From: Microcyclospora pomicola
Lineage: Eukaryota; Ascomycota; Dothideomycetes; Capnodiales
DNA: 64,000 nt
Assembly: GCA_002786065.1 (NCBI GenBank)
Contig: NHNY01000015.1
Coordinates: 413,095-477,094, forward strand
Reading direction: 5' to 3'
Shown: positions 10,341 through 22,197 of the stretch, piece after piece
Numbering within the stretch: position 1 is the first letter of the stretch
Layout: the number at the start of each line of letters is the position of its first letter
Notes under the pieces: generated by a model
What the model saw: the letters and a program-made list of their open reading frames with translations, nothing else
What the model was told of the DNA's origin: nothing
Databases searched by the model: none
Position numbers and translations under genes: made by a program

Positions 10341-13300
10341 ATGGCTCCTCCACCACACACCCGCCCGGAGAATGTCCTGAAGCGGGCCCAGGAACTCATC
10401 GGCGTGGGCCAGCAACAGGCGGCCCTCTCCATCCTCCATGAACATGTCACGTCGAAAAGGACACGAAACAGCACCATCGCGGCCTTGGAGCCAGTGATGC
10501 TGCTGTTCGTGGAGCTATGCGTCGATCTCAAGAAGGGCAAATCCGCAAAGGACGGCTTATACAACTACAAGAACACCAGCCAGAACACCAACGTGGCTAC
10601 CATCGAGCTCGTGTTCCGCCGCTTTATCGAGCTCGCCGAGCAAAAGGTCAAGGAGGCTCAGGCCAAGGCAGATGAGGTTTCTGGACAGAGCGTCGATGAT
10701 GCGGCTGGTGAGGACACGACTCTGGCCAACGTTGGCGATTTGGAAGCTATGGAGACCCCAGAATCCATCTTGCTCTCAACAGTCTCGGGCGAGCAGTCAC
10801 GGGACAGGACCGATCGCGCGATCGTTACGCCATGGTTGAAGTTTCTATGGGAGACCTACCGCACCGTTCTTGATATCTTCAAGAACAACGCCCGGTTGGA
10901 GGTCATGTACCAGACCACGGCCCATCAAGCCTTCGACTTTTGCAAACGCTACACACGCAAGACTGAATTCAGACGTCTGTGTGAGCTTCTGCGCAACCAC
11001 CTGCAGAACGCCGCGAAATATCAGCAGCAAGTTCACGCCATCAATCTTAGTGACCCGGAGACACTTCAACGTCACCTTGATACCCGCTTCGAGCAGTTGA
11101 ATGTTGCCGTGGAGTTGGAGCTCTGGCAAGAAGCGTTCAAGAGTGTCGAGGACATTCACACTCTTCTCAGCTTATCTAAGCGTTCTCCAAAGAACTCCAT
11201 GATGGCTACCTACTTTGAGAGGCTCACACGTATCTTCCTGGTCAGCGAGAATTACCTTTTCCACGCTGCAGCATGGAGCCGTTACTACAGTCTGCTTGCC
11301 GCCTCGGCTCGTGCTGTTGCTGCTGGCGCTTCCAAGAAGGACAACCCATCCAACATCTCTGATGCCGATCTCTCAAAAGCTGCGTCGTACGTCCTGCTGT
11401 CGGCTCTTGCAATCCCTGTCATCAGCACTTCTCGCTCACGAGGAGCACTCATCGATGTGGATGCTGCGCGCAGCACCAAGAATGCACGTCTTACCAACCT
11501 GTTGGGTATGAACTCTGCTCCGTCTCGCTCCATCCTGTTCAAAGATGCTCTCAACAAGGACATATTGCAACGGGCACGTCCAGAAATTCGCAGTCTCTAC
11601 AACATCTTGGAGGCAGACTTCCATCCCAAGTCAATTTGTGCCAAGGTTTCGCCTATTTTGGCACAGATCGGAGCAGACGAGGAGATGCAAAAATACGTGC
11701 TGCCACTACAGCAAGTCATTCTGACGCGCCTCTTCCAGCAGCTTTCCCAAGTCTACACTGACGTCAAGCTGGAAGACGTGTTGGCACTCGCCGAGTTCCC
11801 TGACCCTTTCCAAGTTTCGGCTGCTACCATTGAGAAATTCATCATGAATGGATGCAAGAAGGGAGACCTGTCAATCCGTATCGATCACTCCACAGGTATT
11901 CTCACCTTTGATTCGGACGTTTTCTCCTCTGCAAAGGCCCTGCACCCTGGCTCCGGTGCTGGCTCGGCCGAGGCGGACGGCAGTTCTGTTCAGCGATTGC
12001 AGAGCACTCCCTCCGAGATTGTTCGTACGCAATTGTCTCGCCTGTCTAAAGCTCTCTATATCGCTGCCCAATACGTGGATCCGACCTTGAATGAGGACCG
12101 TCGCAAGGCCAAAGTTGCCGCGCTGAAGCGTGCTGAGGCTGGTGCCGAGCAGGAACATGCCGATCTCATCGCCCGTAAAGAGCTCATCACTAAGCGTAAG
12201 GAGACCGCGGCCAACGTGCATGCAGCCAAGCAGCGAGAAGAGGAACAGAGGCGCAGAGTGAGGCAGCAGGAGCTTCAGGCTGCCGAAACCGAACGTTTAG
12301 CACAAGAAGCCAAGGATCGTGATGAGCGCCGAGTACAAGCCGAAAGGAAGCGAGTGCAACGGGAGGAGACCGAGAAGCAGCTCAAGGAGCTGCAACAAGG
12401 TGTAAAGGGCGTTGACATTTCTGGCCTCGACATTGACGACCTTGACACCGGCCGCATTCGCCTGCTCAAATTACAGGCGCTCGAGCGCGAGAAGAACGAG
12501 ATGGGCGAGAAGCTCCGAATTACAGGAAAGCGGATCGATCATCTGGAGCGAGCTTACAGAAAGGAAGAAATCAAGCATCTACCTGATGATTTTGCTGCAC
12601 AACGCGCTCGAGATCTGGAAGCATTCACCAAGAGTAAAGACGAAACCATCCGTGCCGCAAAAGAGAAGCACACAGAGGATGTCGCCCTGAAGCATCGTCT
12701 CAGCAGACTGGTGTCCACCTATGAGACCTTCAAGCGCGATATCACCGAGCAGCGTCACGCCGACTTTGAGAAGCGTCGCAAGGCTGCTGAAAAGGAGTTG
12801 AACCAGAAGATGGAGCAACGTCGCCGCGAAGTAAAGGAGCAGAGAGCAGCAGAAAAGCGCCGTCAAGAAGAGGAAGAGCGCATGCGCATCGAGGAAGAAG
12901 AGCGACAGGCTAGGGAAGCTGAAGAGGCAGAGCGTGCTGCAGAGGAGAAGAGGATCAAGGATGCTGAGATGAAGGCAGATGCAGAGAGACGCAGAGCAGA
13001 ACGTCAAGAGGCTGCCCGCAAGCAGTTGGAACGCGAAGAAGAAGCGGAAAGAAGACGCCAGGAGAGGAAGCAGGGTGGCGGTGCTCCGAGTGGCTTCGAC
13101 AGAAATTCCGAGAGGCCTAGGATGGAGCTCTCCAAGAGGTCTGAAGAACCCCCAGCTGCATCAGGACCACCAAGACTGGCACTTGCTGGCAAGACCGGCG
13201 CAACAGTCGGTTGGCGGGAGCGTGCGGCAGCCAAAGCTGCTGCTGGCGAAGGTGCCGCGCCTACCAGTGAAGCTGCGGATGCACCAGCAGTTGCTCCGCC

Positions 13301-13577
13301 AGTCGAACCAGTCTCTAAACCTGCACCAGTCGAAGACGGACCAAGGAAGTTTGTCCCACCTGCGCTTCGTGGTAAGGCTCCTGGTGCCGATGCGACACCG
13401 CCAGCACCCGAGCCCAGGACGGAGAAATGGCAGCCAAGAAGAGCCCGCGAAGGTGAGGGCGAACGGAGCGAGAGCCCGGCTGCTGGTGGAGAGCGATGGG
13501 CCCCTCGCGGTGACCGATCTACTCCCAGTGCTGGTGGGTCGTCTGGTGGAGCTTATCGTCCTCCTGGCAGAAGGTGA
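10341..13577 (+). CDS. tif32: Translation initiation factor eIF3 subunit a (TIF32)
   Basis: A single-exon gene of 1078 aa. The start [29 protein letters not shown] and the following [23 protein letters not shown] segment are diagnostic of eIF3a. The middle (about residues 320-500) corresponds to the PCI domain that anchors the eIF3 core. Residues about 560-900 are a long charged coiled-coil/spectrin-like segment rich in Arg-Arg-Glu-Glu runs. The C-terminal 170 residues are low complexity (Pro, Ala, Gly, Arg) and include [10 protein letters not shown]. eIF3a scaffolds eIF3 on the 40S subunit and assists mRNA recruitment and scanning. The length is normal for filamentous fungi. Upstream is the long shared region with the G-gamma gene. 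Confidence 0.97.
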   Translation: MAPPPHTRPENVLKRAQELIGVGQQQAALSILHEHVTSKRTRNSTIAALEPVMLLFVELCVDLKKGKSAKDGLYNYKNTSQNTNVATIELVFRRFIELAEQKVKEAQAKADEVSGQSVDDAAGEDTTLANVGDLEAMETPESILLSTVSGEQSRDRTDRAIVTPWLKFLWETYRTVLDIFKNNARLEVMYQTTAHQAFDFCKRYTRKTEFRRLCELLRNHLQNAAKYQQQVHAINLSDPETLQRHLDTRFEQLNVAVELELWQEAFKSVEDIHTLLSLSKRSPKNSMMATYFERLTRIFLVSENYLFHAAAWSRYYSLLAASARAVAAGASKKDNPSNISDADLSKAASYVLLSALAIPVISTSRSRGALIDVDAARSTKNARLTNLLGMNSAPSRSILFKDALNKDILQRARPEIRSLYNILEADFHPKSICAKVSPILAQIGADEEMQKYVLPLQQVILTRLFQQLSQVYTDVKLEDVLALAEFPDPFQVSAATIEKFIMNGCKKGDLSIRIDHSTGILTFDSDVFSSAKALHPGSGAGSAEADGSSVQRLQSTPSEIVRTQLSRLSKALYIAAQYVDPTLNEDRRKAKVAALKRAEAGAEQEHADLIARKELITKRKETAANVHAAKQREEEQRRRVRQQELQAAETERLAQEAKDRDERRVQAERKRVQREETEKQLKELQQGVKGVDISGLDIDDLDTGRIRLLKLQALEREKNEMGEKLRITGKRIDHLERAYRKEEIKHLPDDFAAQRARDLEAFTKSKDETIRAAKEKHTEDVALKHRLSRLVSTYETFKRDITEQRHADFEKRRKAAEKELNQKMEQRRREVKEQRAAEKRRQEEEERMRIEEEERQAREAEEAERAAEEKRIKDAEMKADAERRRAERQEAARKQLEREEEAERRRQERKQGGGAPSGFDRNSERPRMELSKRSEEPPAASGPPRLALAGKTGATVGWRERAAAKAAAGEGAAPTSEAADAPAVAPPVEPVSKPAPVEDGPRKFVPPALRGKAPGADATPPAPEPRTEKWQPRRAREGEGERSESPAAGGERWAPRGDRSTPSAGGSSGGAYRPPGRR

Positions 13578-14510
13578 TCGCACAACTGATCGTGGTCAGC
13601 AAGGCGTGACGGATACAAGGCAAGGCGAAAATGGGCAGCAAGTTGCTGACGAGCGTACTTTCCTCGCTTCGAAGGAAATGTTGCTTCAGCGAATGGATTG
13701 ATCAAAGACGGCGTTCAAACACATGGTATAGCAGCGTGTAGACATGACTATAGAGCACGTTCTACATACATTCCGACGCGCTGCGCCACAATTACTTGAC
13801 CGATATCGTGTGAATTCGTATCCTTTGTACCTTGCTGGCTATATATAGTCTCTCCTTGTCCATATGTGTGAGCCTGTATCACAATCACGGGCTGCAGTCG
13901 GCTGTCAGCAGTGAGTGAAGTATTGTCTGGCAGATGAGTCCGCTGAGACATTCATGGTCACATGCAAGCTGATATCATGCACGCGCCCCCTCCTTCCGTG
14001 ATGGTGGGGTTGGCGCGTACTCTATCACAACACCATGCGTCTGCCGATGACCTGGAGCTTGTGCTTTCACCCGGAGCTCGACGAAACACTATCTGACCGC
14101 CATTCCGCTTCGATCTTCTGCTTCCCTCCCCTCACTTGACTGCATAGACTTGTTTCGCGTATATCAGCGTCACGACCGTGAACGAGCCACCTTCGCACGA
14201 CCGTGATACAGTCAGCTGTGCCTCCTGCGGGTTCGGTCGTTCAGAGCATCTGACTGTCAAGCTCGACCGAAGTGGAGGCGACCTCCTCCTTCTGCCACCT
14301 TCCACGTGTCCCTCTATACCTCACTGCCATTCGTGACGAGCAACGAACTGCAATTCCGGCCTTCAACACGTTCAAACAGCCGACAATCTGCAACCAAGCG
14401 ACCTCTCCCACCGCCGCTCAAAGTCGCGGACACAGGAGGGTTAGCTTGAGAGCCCACCTTGCCCGCAGCACCGTTCACTTACCAACGATTTACTCAGGGT
14501 TGGCCGGCTA
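13578..14510. other. Intergenic region and probable 5' leader of BCAS3-like gene
   Basis: No gene is supported. The 400 bases before 14511 are CT- and CA-rich, as in fungal 5' leaders. The decamer acgaccgtga occurs twice near 14172 and 14197. Confidence 0.4.
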
Positions 14511-17500
14511 ATGCCCCCGATCAATCTTCAAGAGGAAGACAACCGTTTGTTAGGTTTCGACGAAGCCCAGCACGTAGCTTCTCTAGAAACACAGACCCCA
14601 GCTTTTGCGCAGCATACTACTCCCCCCGAGTCGGAGCCAGATGGGTTGCCTTCAAAGATCAGAAAGAGCAGTAAGAAGTCGAAGAAAATTAAGAAGAAGG
14701 GAGTTCCATCTTCAGAAGAGGTCCGGCAACCAAGCGAGGAGAAGGACGAGACTATAGACCACGACGCGCCACCTATCCCCAATCACGAGCCTGGGTTGGA
14801 CTTCGGGTTTGGAGATGTGCCTGAGAAGGAAGACGTGAGGTCAGAGCTGGATGCGTTCCACGACCCAGTGTCAGCATGGTCTGATCCGGCAGACTTGGTT
14901 CACTTGGAAGAACAACCTCCCGTAGCGACCAAAGCAAACATGCATCTTGCGGAGCTGGACCAACAAGATGATCTGTCAGATAACGGAGATCGTCGATTGA
15001 AACCCACCGCTCAGCATCCGGCAGCCACGAAATCGACCGCAAATCCAGCTTCACCTCCAGCTACAACTGCCGTACCAGCAGGTTCGTTACGGAAACACTA
15101 CAGTCCTGTCGAACCTGGCCGGTCCGATCAGCATGTTCAAGCACCAAATCCCCGACGACAGTCATATGTGCATGCACAGGCAACTTCGCCGCGGCAGAAT
15201 TTCATGAACCCTGCTCTCCCGCACCTGCCGCAAGAGCATTTCTTCCGACTGCCAGATCTTGGGCTGAACCTTGGACCGCAGAAAGAGCTTGGCAAAGCTG
15301 CAGGATCCGATGGCTGTTGTTGTTGCTTCGATACGTTCACGGATGCTGGCGACACAATATCAGGCAAAAAAGCCAAGGATGCGCTCCTCGTAGGTTTCGA
15401 TGGTGGGCTTGATGTGTACAGAGTCCTGTCCGACAGATTGGAGGTTGTTGGAAGATTGGAAGGTCTGCGAGGACTAGTCGTGGGAGCGAAAGTCCTACCA
15501 TGCTCGCAGACGGACGATCCGTTGGTGGCTCAAAGACCACTAATCGCACTGATAGTGCATGGTCTCATGGCTGACGACCGGACCGACTCGGGCCAGGATG
15601 ACGATGGTGTACAAGAGTCTGCAACCCAATACCAGACCACAGTCGAGGTATATGCGCTCCAAGACCAGCAGCATGTTGCAACACTATACAAGAGTCTTCC
15701 GGTGAAGAAAGATTCTCCTGTTGCCAGTCATCTCACGGTACCGCCTCGCCCAGTAGGAGACCTTGCAATCGACGCGGCAAGCGACTTCGTCACGATTACC
15801 TCTGGAAAAAGTGGCGAGGTTTATGTCTTTTCCAATGCGTGCCCTCCTGGCTTGAGCGAACCTCACTTCAGGATGGTAGGAAAGTTTTGGACGGCTCTTC
15901 AGGTGAAGCACGAGCAAGGAGTCAACGAACCTGCTCCGAGTCTGACCAGTATAGAGAGGACTTCCGGTGTCCCTCTTGCAAGTCTCAGTCATCGTTGGCT
16001 AGCCATAGTTCCCCCTTACACATCTGCGAGCCATACTATCTCGGGATCGCCATTGCTGTCTGGTAGCAATCCAACACCTCCTGGGCTCAGCTCACTATCA
16101 GCCCCTGTACAACCGCATGTCAGTTGTGAGGTCGCTGGAGTTGATGCAGAAGGCATGCTTAGCTGGCTGTCGCGCACAGCTGCGCAAGGATTGGTCAAGG
16201 CTTCGCAAAAGGGATATGAGATTAGCTTACAAGGGTGGAAAGAGCTGACAAACCCGTCACCGCCAAATAGTAAAGAGCATGTACCGAACACGGAACAACA
16301 CATGTTCCCCCCAACCAATGCTCCAGCTGATGATCCAAGAAGACTGGCGAAAGAGCCAGCGTTGGTCTCGCTGATCGATCTGCAAAAGCTGCTACATTAT
16401 GAAGCATACAAGCCGAAACAACCGCCAGGACCCTTAGCGACTTTTGCTTTGGTGGAAGGGTGTAACTACCTTTCTTTCTCGCCAGACGGCTTGAGGCTGC
16501 TAACGACAACCCGAAAAGGTGAAGCGTCCACAATCTGGGACTTACAGCACATTGCACATGGCAGCACCAAAACAATCACGAACAAAGATGAAGGGATGGA
16601 GCTTGGGCCACATGTGAAGCAGGTGCATAGGATTGCAAGAAGCAGCCCGTCACTTGTCATTGACAGTGTATGGTGCAGAGATGGCGACTGGTTAGCGCTA
16701 GTCACCACACACGGAACAGTCCATCTACATCAGATCCCTACAACTGCAACGACCAGGAAGCGAAAGCGTAGAAACACCATTACCGCACCAGCATTTGACA
16801 AAGCGGAAGCTACAGTCAGTGTATCACAAGGCATGTCCCCTCCAAGCAACGGATTGTGGGGAAGATTCAGCTCAGGACTGCAATCTGTTGGGGTTCAGGT
16901 CAATGCTATGCGTGCTCAAGGGTCCATCCAAACGACTTTCGCTGGCTTTCGAGAAGCGACAGGTACACTCAAAACTGCTGGCGGTAGAGCTCTTGCCAAG
17001 GGTTTCAATCAAGGAATCAGCGCTGCTAAGGATGGCGCGAGCGACATCTGGCACGCCGAAGATAACAAGGTACGACACAAGGGACTGCAAGACCCGTCGA
17101 CCAGGACGGCTTGCGTTCGGTGGATGCAGAGAGGGACCGATACATCCCTAGCAGTCGTGTGTGCTGGCTCGGTGCATGTTCATGGGGTGAGTCCTGTTGT
17201 ACGACGGAAAGGCGAGACCGACGTCGCAGGTTTGAAGCAGGACAAGCGTGGACGCAAAACCTTCGCACTGCCACGCATCAGCACTGGGCGCGACACCAGT
17301 AACACACCGAATCTGAAAACTTGCACCGCCGCTGGTCCGCATGGCTTCTGGAGCCTACGATATACTGCCCCGGCGGAAGACAGATCTTACGCAGGCCAAC
17401 AACAGGGTACACTGTCCAATGCACCATTTCCTGCTCAAACAACGGAAGTCGAGACAAACCCACCGTATTGTCCTTTCCATATTGACGCACGCGTCAGCAT

Positions 17501-17876
17501 TTTCGCATATGAAGAGAGTACCGCTGATGCTGCTGCTGTGCTCGATGCGTTTCTCTTCCGCGGTCACGGGGATGGAGAGGACACAAACGCATGGCTGTTT
17601 GGAGAGCCTCTGCCTGCCAGTGTGAAAATTAATGACACGCCGATAAGCGGTTTTGAAGGATACGACCACACGTCATCCGACAGAGGCGGTGGTGACGACG
17701 AGTCTGATGTCGAAAGCCTAGCTGGTCAAGTTGAAAGCCGGTTGACGGTGCATAACATTACCGTTGATGGAGGCAACACTAGTCAAGAAATCCACGTCGC
17801 GACTCGTCGAGCTCGACGCGGGGGCGATGAGCCGGGTGCAGCAGAGTTCATCATGCTCGAGGACGATGATGACTGA
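14511..17876 (+). CDS. BCAS3-like WD40 beta-propeller protein
   Basis: A single-exon gene of 1121 aa. The N-terminal 280 residues are low complexity, with a very basic stretch at residues 49-64. The rest looks like a seven-bladed propeller of the PROPPIN/BCAS3 type. Blades are visible at LLVGFDGGLDVYRV (about 295), FVTITSGKSGEVYVFS (about 420), YLSFSPDGLRLLTTTRKGEASTIWDL (about 655) and DWLALVTTHGTVHLHQI (about 725). A C-terminal segment around HVHGVSPVVRRKGE resembles the BCAS3 domain. The tail is acidic (LEDDDD). In animals BCAS3 acts with PHAF1 at autophagosomal membranes; a similar role for the fungal protein is inference. An alternative is a generic WD40 protein of unknown function. Confidence 0.7.
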   Translation: MPPINLQEEDNRLLGFDEAQHVASLETQTPAFAQHTTPPESEPDGLPSKIRKSSKKSKKIKKKGVPSSEEVRQPSEEKDETIDHDAPPIPNHEPGLDFGFGDVPEKEDVRSELDAFHDPVSAWSDPADLVHLEEQPPVATKANMHLAELDQQDDLSDNGDRRLKPTAQHPAATKSTANPASPPATTAVPAGSLRKHYSPVEPGRSDQHVQAPNPRRQSYVHAQATSPRQNFMNPALPHLPQEHFFRLPDLGLNLGPQKELGKAAGSDGCCCCFDTFTDAGDTISGKKAKDALLVGFDGGLDVYRVLSDRLEVVGRLEGLRGLVVGAKVLPCSQTDDPLVAQRPLIALIVHGLMADDRTDSGQDDDGVQESATQYQTTVEVYALQDQQHVATLYKSLPVKKDSPVASHLTVPPRPVGDLAIDAASDFVTITSGKSGEVYVFSNACPPGLSEPHFRMVGKFWTALQVKHEQGVNEPAPSLTSIERTSGVPLASLSHRWLAIVPPYTSASHTISGSPLLSGSNPTPPGLSSLSAPVQPHVSCEVAGVDAEGMLSWLSRTAAQGLVKASQKGYEISLQGWKELTNPSPPNSKEHVPNTEQHMFPPTNAPADDPRRLAKEPALVSLIDLQKLLHYEAYKPKQPPGPLATFALVEGCNYLSFSPDGLRLLTTTRKGEASTIWDLQHIAHGSTKTITNKDEGMELGPHVKQVHRIARSSPSLVIDSVWCRDGDWLALVTTHGTVHLHQIPTTATTRKRKRRNTITAPAFDKAEATVSVSQGMSPPSNGLWGRFSSGLQSVGVQVNAMRAQGSIQTTFAGFREATGTLKTAGGRALAKGFNQGISAAKDGASDIWHAEDNKVRHKGLQDPSTRTACVRWMQRGTDTSLAVVCAGSVHVHGVSPVVRRKGETDVAGLKQDKRGRKTFALPRISTGRDTSNTPNLKTCTAAGPHGFWSLRYTAPAEDRSYAGQQQGTLSNAPFPAQTTEVETNPPYCPFHIDARVSIFAYEESTADAAAVLDAFLFRGHGDGEDTNAWLFGEPLPASVKINDTPISGFEGYDHTSSDRGGGDDESDVESLAGQVESRLTVHNITVDGGNTSQEIHVATRRARRGGDEPGAAEFIMLEDDDD

Positions 17877-19663
17877 AGGGTTGCAGGCATGGGTACATGG
17901 CGTCCGGTTTCTGGGTCACGATGCTGCGATAGATTCTAAGTCGGGTCGGCATTTGCCAAAGTACTCGTTCCCGCCGATCTTGGGGCCATGTTCGGTTGCA
18001 TGGCCATGGGAATGATTGTCGTGATGAACCTTTTACTACATACGTTAGCTATATCTCGCTATGCATAAATTGGATTCAAGCTATATCACCTCGATCAAAC
18101 GCTGGTGGTGTTGGCTGTGTTTATACTCCTTTATACATGCTCCACGTACAGGTAGCTCCGCCGATGCTTGTCTGCGTGGGCAGTCATCGGATGTCTCTTG
18201 CTGCAACCACAACGTCCAGTCGATGATCATTGGCAATGAGGATCTGGTCAGTGTTACTTCAATCCAATTACGACGCATCGCAGGCATCCAGTCTTTTCCC
18301 AGACCAAGTCTCCTCAACATCTCAGCACTTACCGTCCGGCTCGATTTGTTCGAGCAGTTTTCAAGTAAGGATGCTCCACTAACTATTTGCCTCACAATGA
18401 GACACTCGAGGAGAACGATGCTGTGCCATACGTATCACCGCTCAAGCTCTCGTAATTCTACCGACGACATCCGTCGCTAGGTACATCCACCTGCATCGAC
18501 AAAGATGGTTGCATAGCGTGTGACAGATCAGCTCGGCAGAATGCCACCAGGGATTGATCGCTGCCGTCGACATGCTGCCAAGCGATGAAACTCGCTCAGA
18601 TCAACACATGTAGCTGGTACCTTTCTGCGGCTAGCACGACGGACGCATGCCCGCAGCCTCAAATGCCCCCTCTGGCACTGGGCCGTGTTGTTGACACCAC
18701 TGGCTATCCCGAATCATTCCTCCAACGCCTCTCCCGTGATGGAGATGCGTGCAGCTCTCGCGTGCCGACATCCACTCCAAACATGAGAAGGCAAGTCGTG
18801 TTGTTCTGAGACCGATATTCATGTCTCTGCGAGTAATTTGTACACAAGCAATTATTGCCGTGCCATGCAAACCAGTGCTGGGAGTGGTGGTGGGGATTAC
18901 ATAACCCGGATTAGAGTTGCTGAGGGTCGGGTGCTCGCCGAGACAGAGCGATCGAGAACTCGTGTAGATCCGCCTCGGTACTGTGCAGTAACTAGGTGAT
19001 GCTGCTCACTATAAGCATCCGAGCAGAGCCTCTTCCTCGCCAAGTCATGCCCCGTCCCTCACCGAGCTGCATGCTGTCACCGACGTATCAACGTTGAACG
19101 ACAGCGACCTCCACCAAGAATCAGCAAGGTAGGCCCGCGCCATTCACCGCATCTCGCTCTGGGACTGTTGCGCGCTGGAACATGAATCGGTACGTGTCTC
19201 TCTGCATACCACATATACATCATCCCACCTGGGTGAAGAGCCGTTATCCCCACGTCTGGTCCATGTCACTACGAGCACATACCGTACATGTACCCGCGTG
19301 TACGCTTGTGCTGTGCTTCTTCTGCCATGCGCTTGCCCTTTGTGATCGCACAGACCACGACCATCACAGCATACTTCAGTTTCCGCCTCATCTCCCCGAA
19401 CCTGTCGCTAGCACCATGAACGCAATCACCTTCTCGCGATGCTGGGCGCTTTGTCTGTGCTGACCATCACGGACCCAGGCGTCCCTCGATTATCGCCTAC
19501 CAAAACGACCTCGGCGTAATTCTCGCCCGTGGATGCGGTGCGAAAACATCCTGATCGATCTTCTTGGCCCGGCGGAACCGGTTTTGTGACGCTGGATTTT
19601 GATCGTCGTCCACCCTTGGGGACATCAGTTGCGGCGTTCTGGGTAGAAGAACAGCCTGCATAC
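17877..19663. other. Intergenic region upstream of C2H2 regulator
   Basis: About 1.8 kb with no supported gene. Short ORFs near 18081-18395 (minus) and 18061-18480 (plus) overlap and show no motif. The region probably contains the promoter and a 5' leader, or an unresolved first exon, of the zinc-finger gene that follows. Confidence 0.4.
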
Positions 19664-21397
19664 ATGGTGTATTTCCCCGAAGACGAGCCCATCTTTCGCG
19701 ATTCACCACATCCTCAGGACGCGCTTGATCATCCTTCGCCTGGTTCTTCTACGAGAAGTCAATCTCCGGTCAATATCGTATCTGATCTTGACATTCTGAA
19801 TTCCAAACATCGCGTCGCCGATCCAGCGCTTGCAGTGTTGCCATTTCCCGTGTTTGCTGGGGACGGATCCCAGACCCCACGTAGCTCTACTCCATCAGAC
19901 ATCGACCGCATGGAGTCGGCTTCGGCGGATGGAGGCGTTGGTGCGGAGAGGGGAGCTGAACTTCAGCCGATGCAGTCTGCTACCGCGACCTCCCCACGGC
20001 GACATCTTTCAAGGCCTGACGCGACAGTGCTGGAAGCCCAAGCCGCCGCTGCTATTGCTGAAAGTGAAAGCAAGGCCGCGGAAGTCAGGCTCGAACCGCA
20101 ACGGATTGATTCTGGCCATGAAGAGATCGAGACGCAGCTACCTCCCAAATCATCTACAACCACCGACCGAAACCTGGCGCCAATCAAACCAGGTTCGATC
20201 CCGCTCGTGGACGCTGGCCGACAGGCTCCTACGGAGAGCAGCACTGCTCGACCGGCTTCACAAGACCTCGCCAGATCGCCACTTCCAGTCCTACGATCAA
20301 ACTCCTCAGCCAGCCAGGATGCAGCATCTACATCACCAATGACTACAAGGTTGCCATCTTTCCAACAATTCAATGACAGGCTTGTTGGTCAAGCTGGGCG
20401 AATGCCCGAGCTTGCCGAAGCTGCAGCTTGTCAGGAACCAGCTCAGCAACCGTTCTCGCACGCTCACAAGCCATCGTTTGGCTCCGCGGCTTCACATTCC
20501 CCTCGACTGCCTTACCTTCCTTTCACAAGTAGTACGCAAACATCGCCGATCAATTATCACGCGTACACCTCTCGATCGCCCACGAGCGGTACTACCCAGC
20601 ACTACGGCTCTCCGCCTCAATCTTCACATCCAGGCTACTACGCGGATAGAAGATCCGGAGCGATCCCAGAGAGTGCCATCACCTTCCCACCGAGTATGCC
20701 GTCTATGCCTTCTGCGTCTTCCTCGGGTGACAGCCGAGGACATGCTGGTAGCATGAGTGGGGACGGCTACAGCACCACGCATACCACACCCACTGAACAG
20801 TCACATATGTCGACGCCAAGACCGACCCTACCTCTCCCGCGTGGTATGCCTGCCAGCGCCATTCTATCGAATGTCGTTTTCAGATGTGAACATCCCGGCT
20901 GTACAGCCGCGCCCTTTCAAACGCAATACCTCCTCAAGTAAGTCAGTCTTGTTGACATGCTGGCGCCGCGCTTACTAATTTATGCAGTTCCCATCAAAAC
21001 GTGCACAGCTCCAGCAGACCCCATTACTGTCCTGTTCAGGATTGTCCGCGGAGTACTGGCGGCAAAGGCTTCAAGCGGAAGAACGAGATGATCCGCCATG
21101 GCCTGGTGCATAACAGCCCCGGCTACGTCTGTCCGTTTTGTCCCGACCGGGAGCATAAGTATCCTCGACCGGACAATCTCCAACGGTGTGTGATCTCATT
21201 TTCTCTCCCCGGCAAAGGCAAACAACATGAGCATACCCCCGCTGACTCAAGACCTGCCACACAGACATGTGCGAGTACATCACGTGGACAAAGACCGCGA
21301 CGATCCAGAGCTGCGTGGCGTGCTTGCCCAGCGGATCGAGGGCGCCGGCAAATCACGCAAACGGCGGACGACCTTTAGCGGCTCTGGGAATGATTGA
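19664..21397 (+). CDS. C2H2 zinc-finger transcription factor
   Basis: Exons 19664-20937, 20988-21185 and 21265-21397 give 534 aa when started at the ATG of MVYFPEDEP. Introns are 50 and 79 bp; the first has a clear branch site (cttactaat). The first 420 residues are low complexity and Ser/Pro-rich, as in many fungal regulators. The zinc fingers lie at the C terminus: CEHPGC..FQTQYLLNSHQNVH spans the first splice; CPVQDCP..FKRKNEMIRHGLVH follows; CPFC..YPRPDNLQRHVRVHH spans the second splice. The end VDKDRDDPELRGVL is typical of a Pezizomycotina C2H2 family. The 5' end is uncertain: the frame continues upstream of 19664 to a TAA at 19517-19519, so an upstream exon is possible. Target genes are unknown. 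Confidence 0.8.
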
Positions 21398-21410
21398 GTC
21401 TGCGAGCTTA

Positions 21411-21440
21411 TGATGATTATGATGATGATACATGATGATT
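21411..21440. repeat. ATG/ATT trinucleotide microsatellite
   Basis: An imperfect run of tga/atg units just downstream of the zinc-finger gene, with further scattered copies to about 21472. Confidence 0.8.
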
Positions 21441-22063
21441 TACCAAGACGGCCCATGATGACTGATGATGGACACGTCATTTGTTGCTGAGGGCCATCCG
21501 GTCTGGGCAGGTAGGCTTGGGTAGGCATGAGCGGAGCGTTCTCAGTACGGCATCGCGGTCGGAAAAAGAATAAAACTACAACACGATATGAATAACAAGC
21601 GGCCCTCCGATAGCACAGACATGGTTCCGATCTATTGACCTGCCCTAGGCGCCCGTTCGTACTTGCTCAGAGATTCAGCGCAGGGAGATCCTTGAGTCTA
21701 CATACGACCCCTTTAAAACCAGCAATACCAACACCAATAAGAACTAACACCCATGATGTCGTTGCATTGATTCCCACAGCTTCGATGTCTCGTCTCATTT
21801 TTGCCATGATATCCTCCCTCTTTCGCCCCACCTAGATCAGCAGCCTGCATACTTACATGTCGACCGCACCATGCCCGAGGGGGAGAGCATACCTCGATGC
21901 TTACCGGATCGTCGTCATTCTGCTACCTCCCCTGTTCTCTACACATACACCATCCAAGGTCAGGACTCCTCACTGCCACATGCCGCCTCTGACCTCCATG
22001 GCTGCGTCATAGATAAATCATCCAAGTCCTAGTCCGAGTTCGAACAGACATCCCACGGGCGAA

Positions 22064-22197
22064 GAACACCAACCCTTCGAGAGACCATGTCAGAAAAGGC
22101 ATGTGAGGTCTCTCCGATGTGTACCTGATGATTCTGTATCACATCCGATAGACATCACATGGCTTCCTCACATGGTCCTTTCGAAGCGTTGGTGTTC
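22064..22197. repeat. Long imperfect inverted repeat (hairpin of about 134 nt)
   Basis: The left arm begins gaacaccaac at 22064 and the right arm ends gttggtgttc at 22197; these ten bases pair perfectly. Pairing continues inward through cttcga, accatgt and atgtga/ccgatgtg blocks with a few mismatches and small bulges, leaving a loop of about 11 nt near 22125-22135. It could be a miniature foldback element or a transcribed hairpin; the sequence does not say which. Confidence 0.75.

Noticed and set aside
12979-13701. 240-codon plus-strand frame near the end of eIF3a
   Set aside because: It overlaps the low-complexity C terminus of eIF3a in another frame and is compositionally a shadow.
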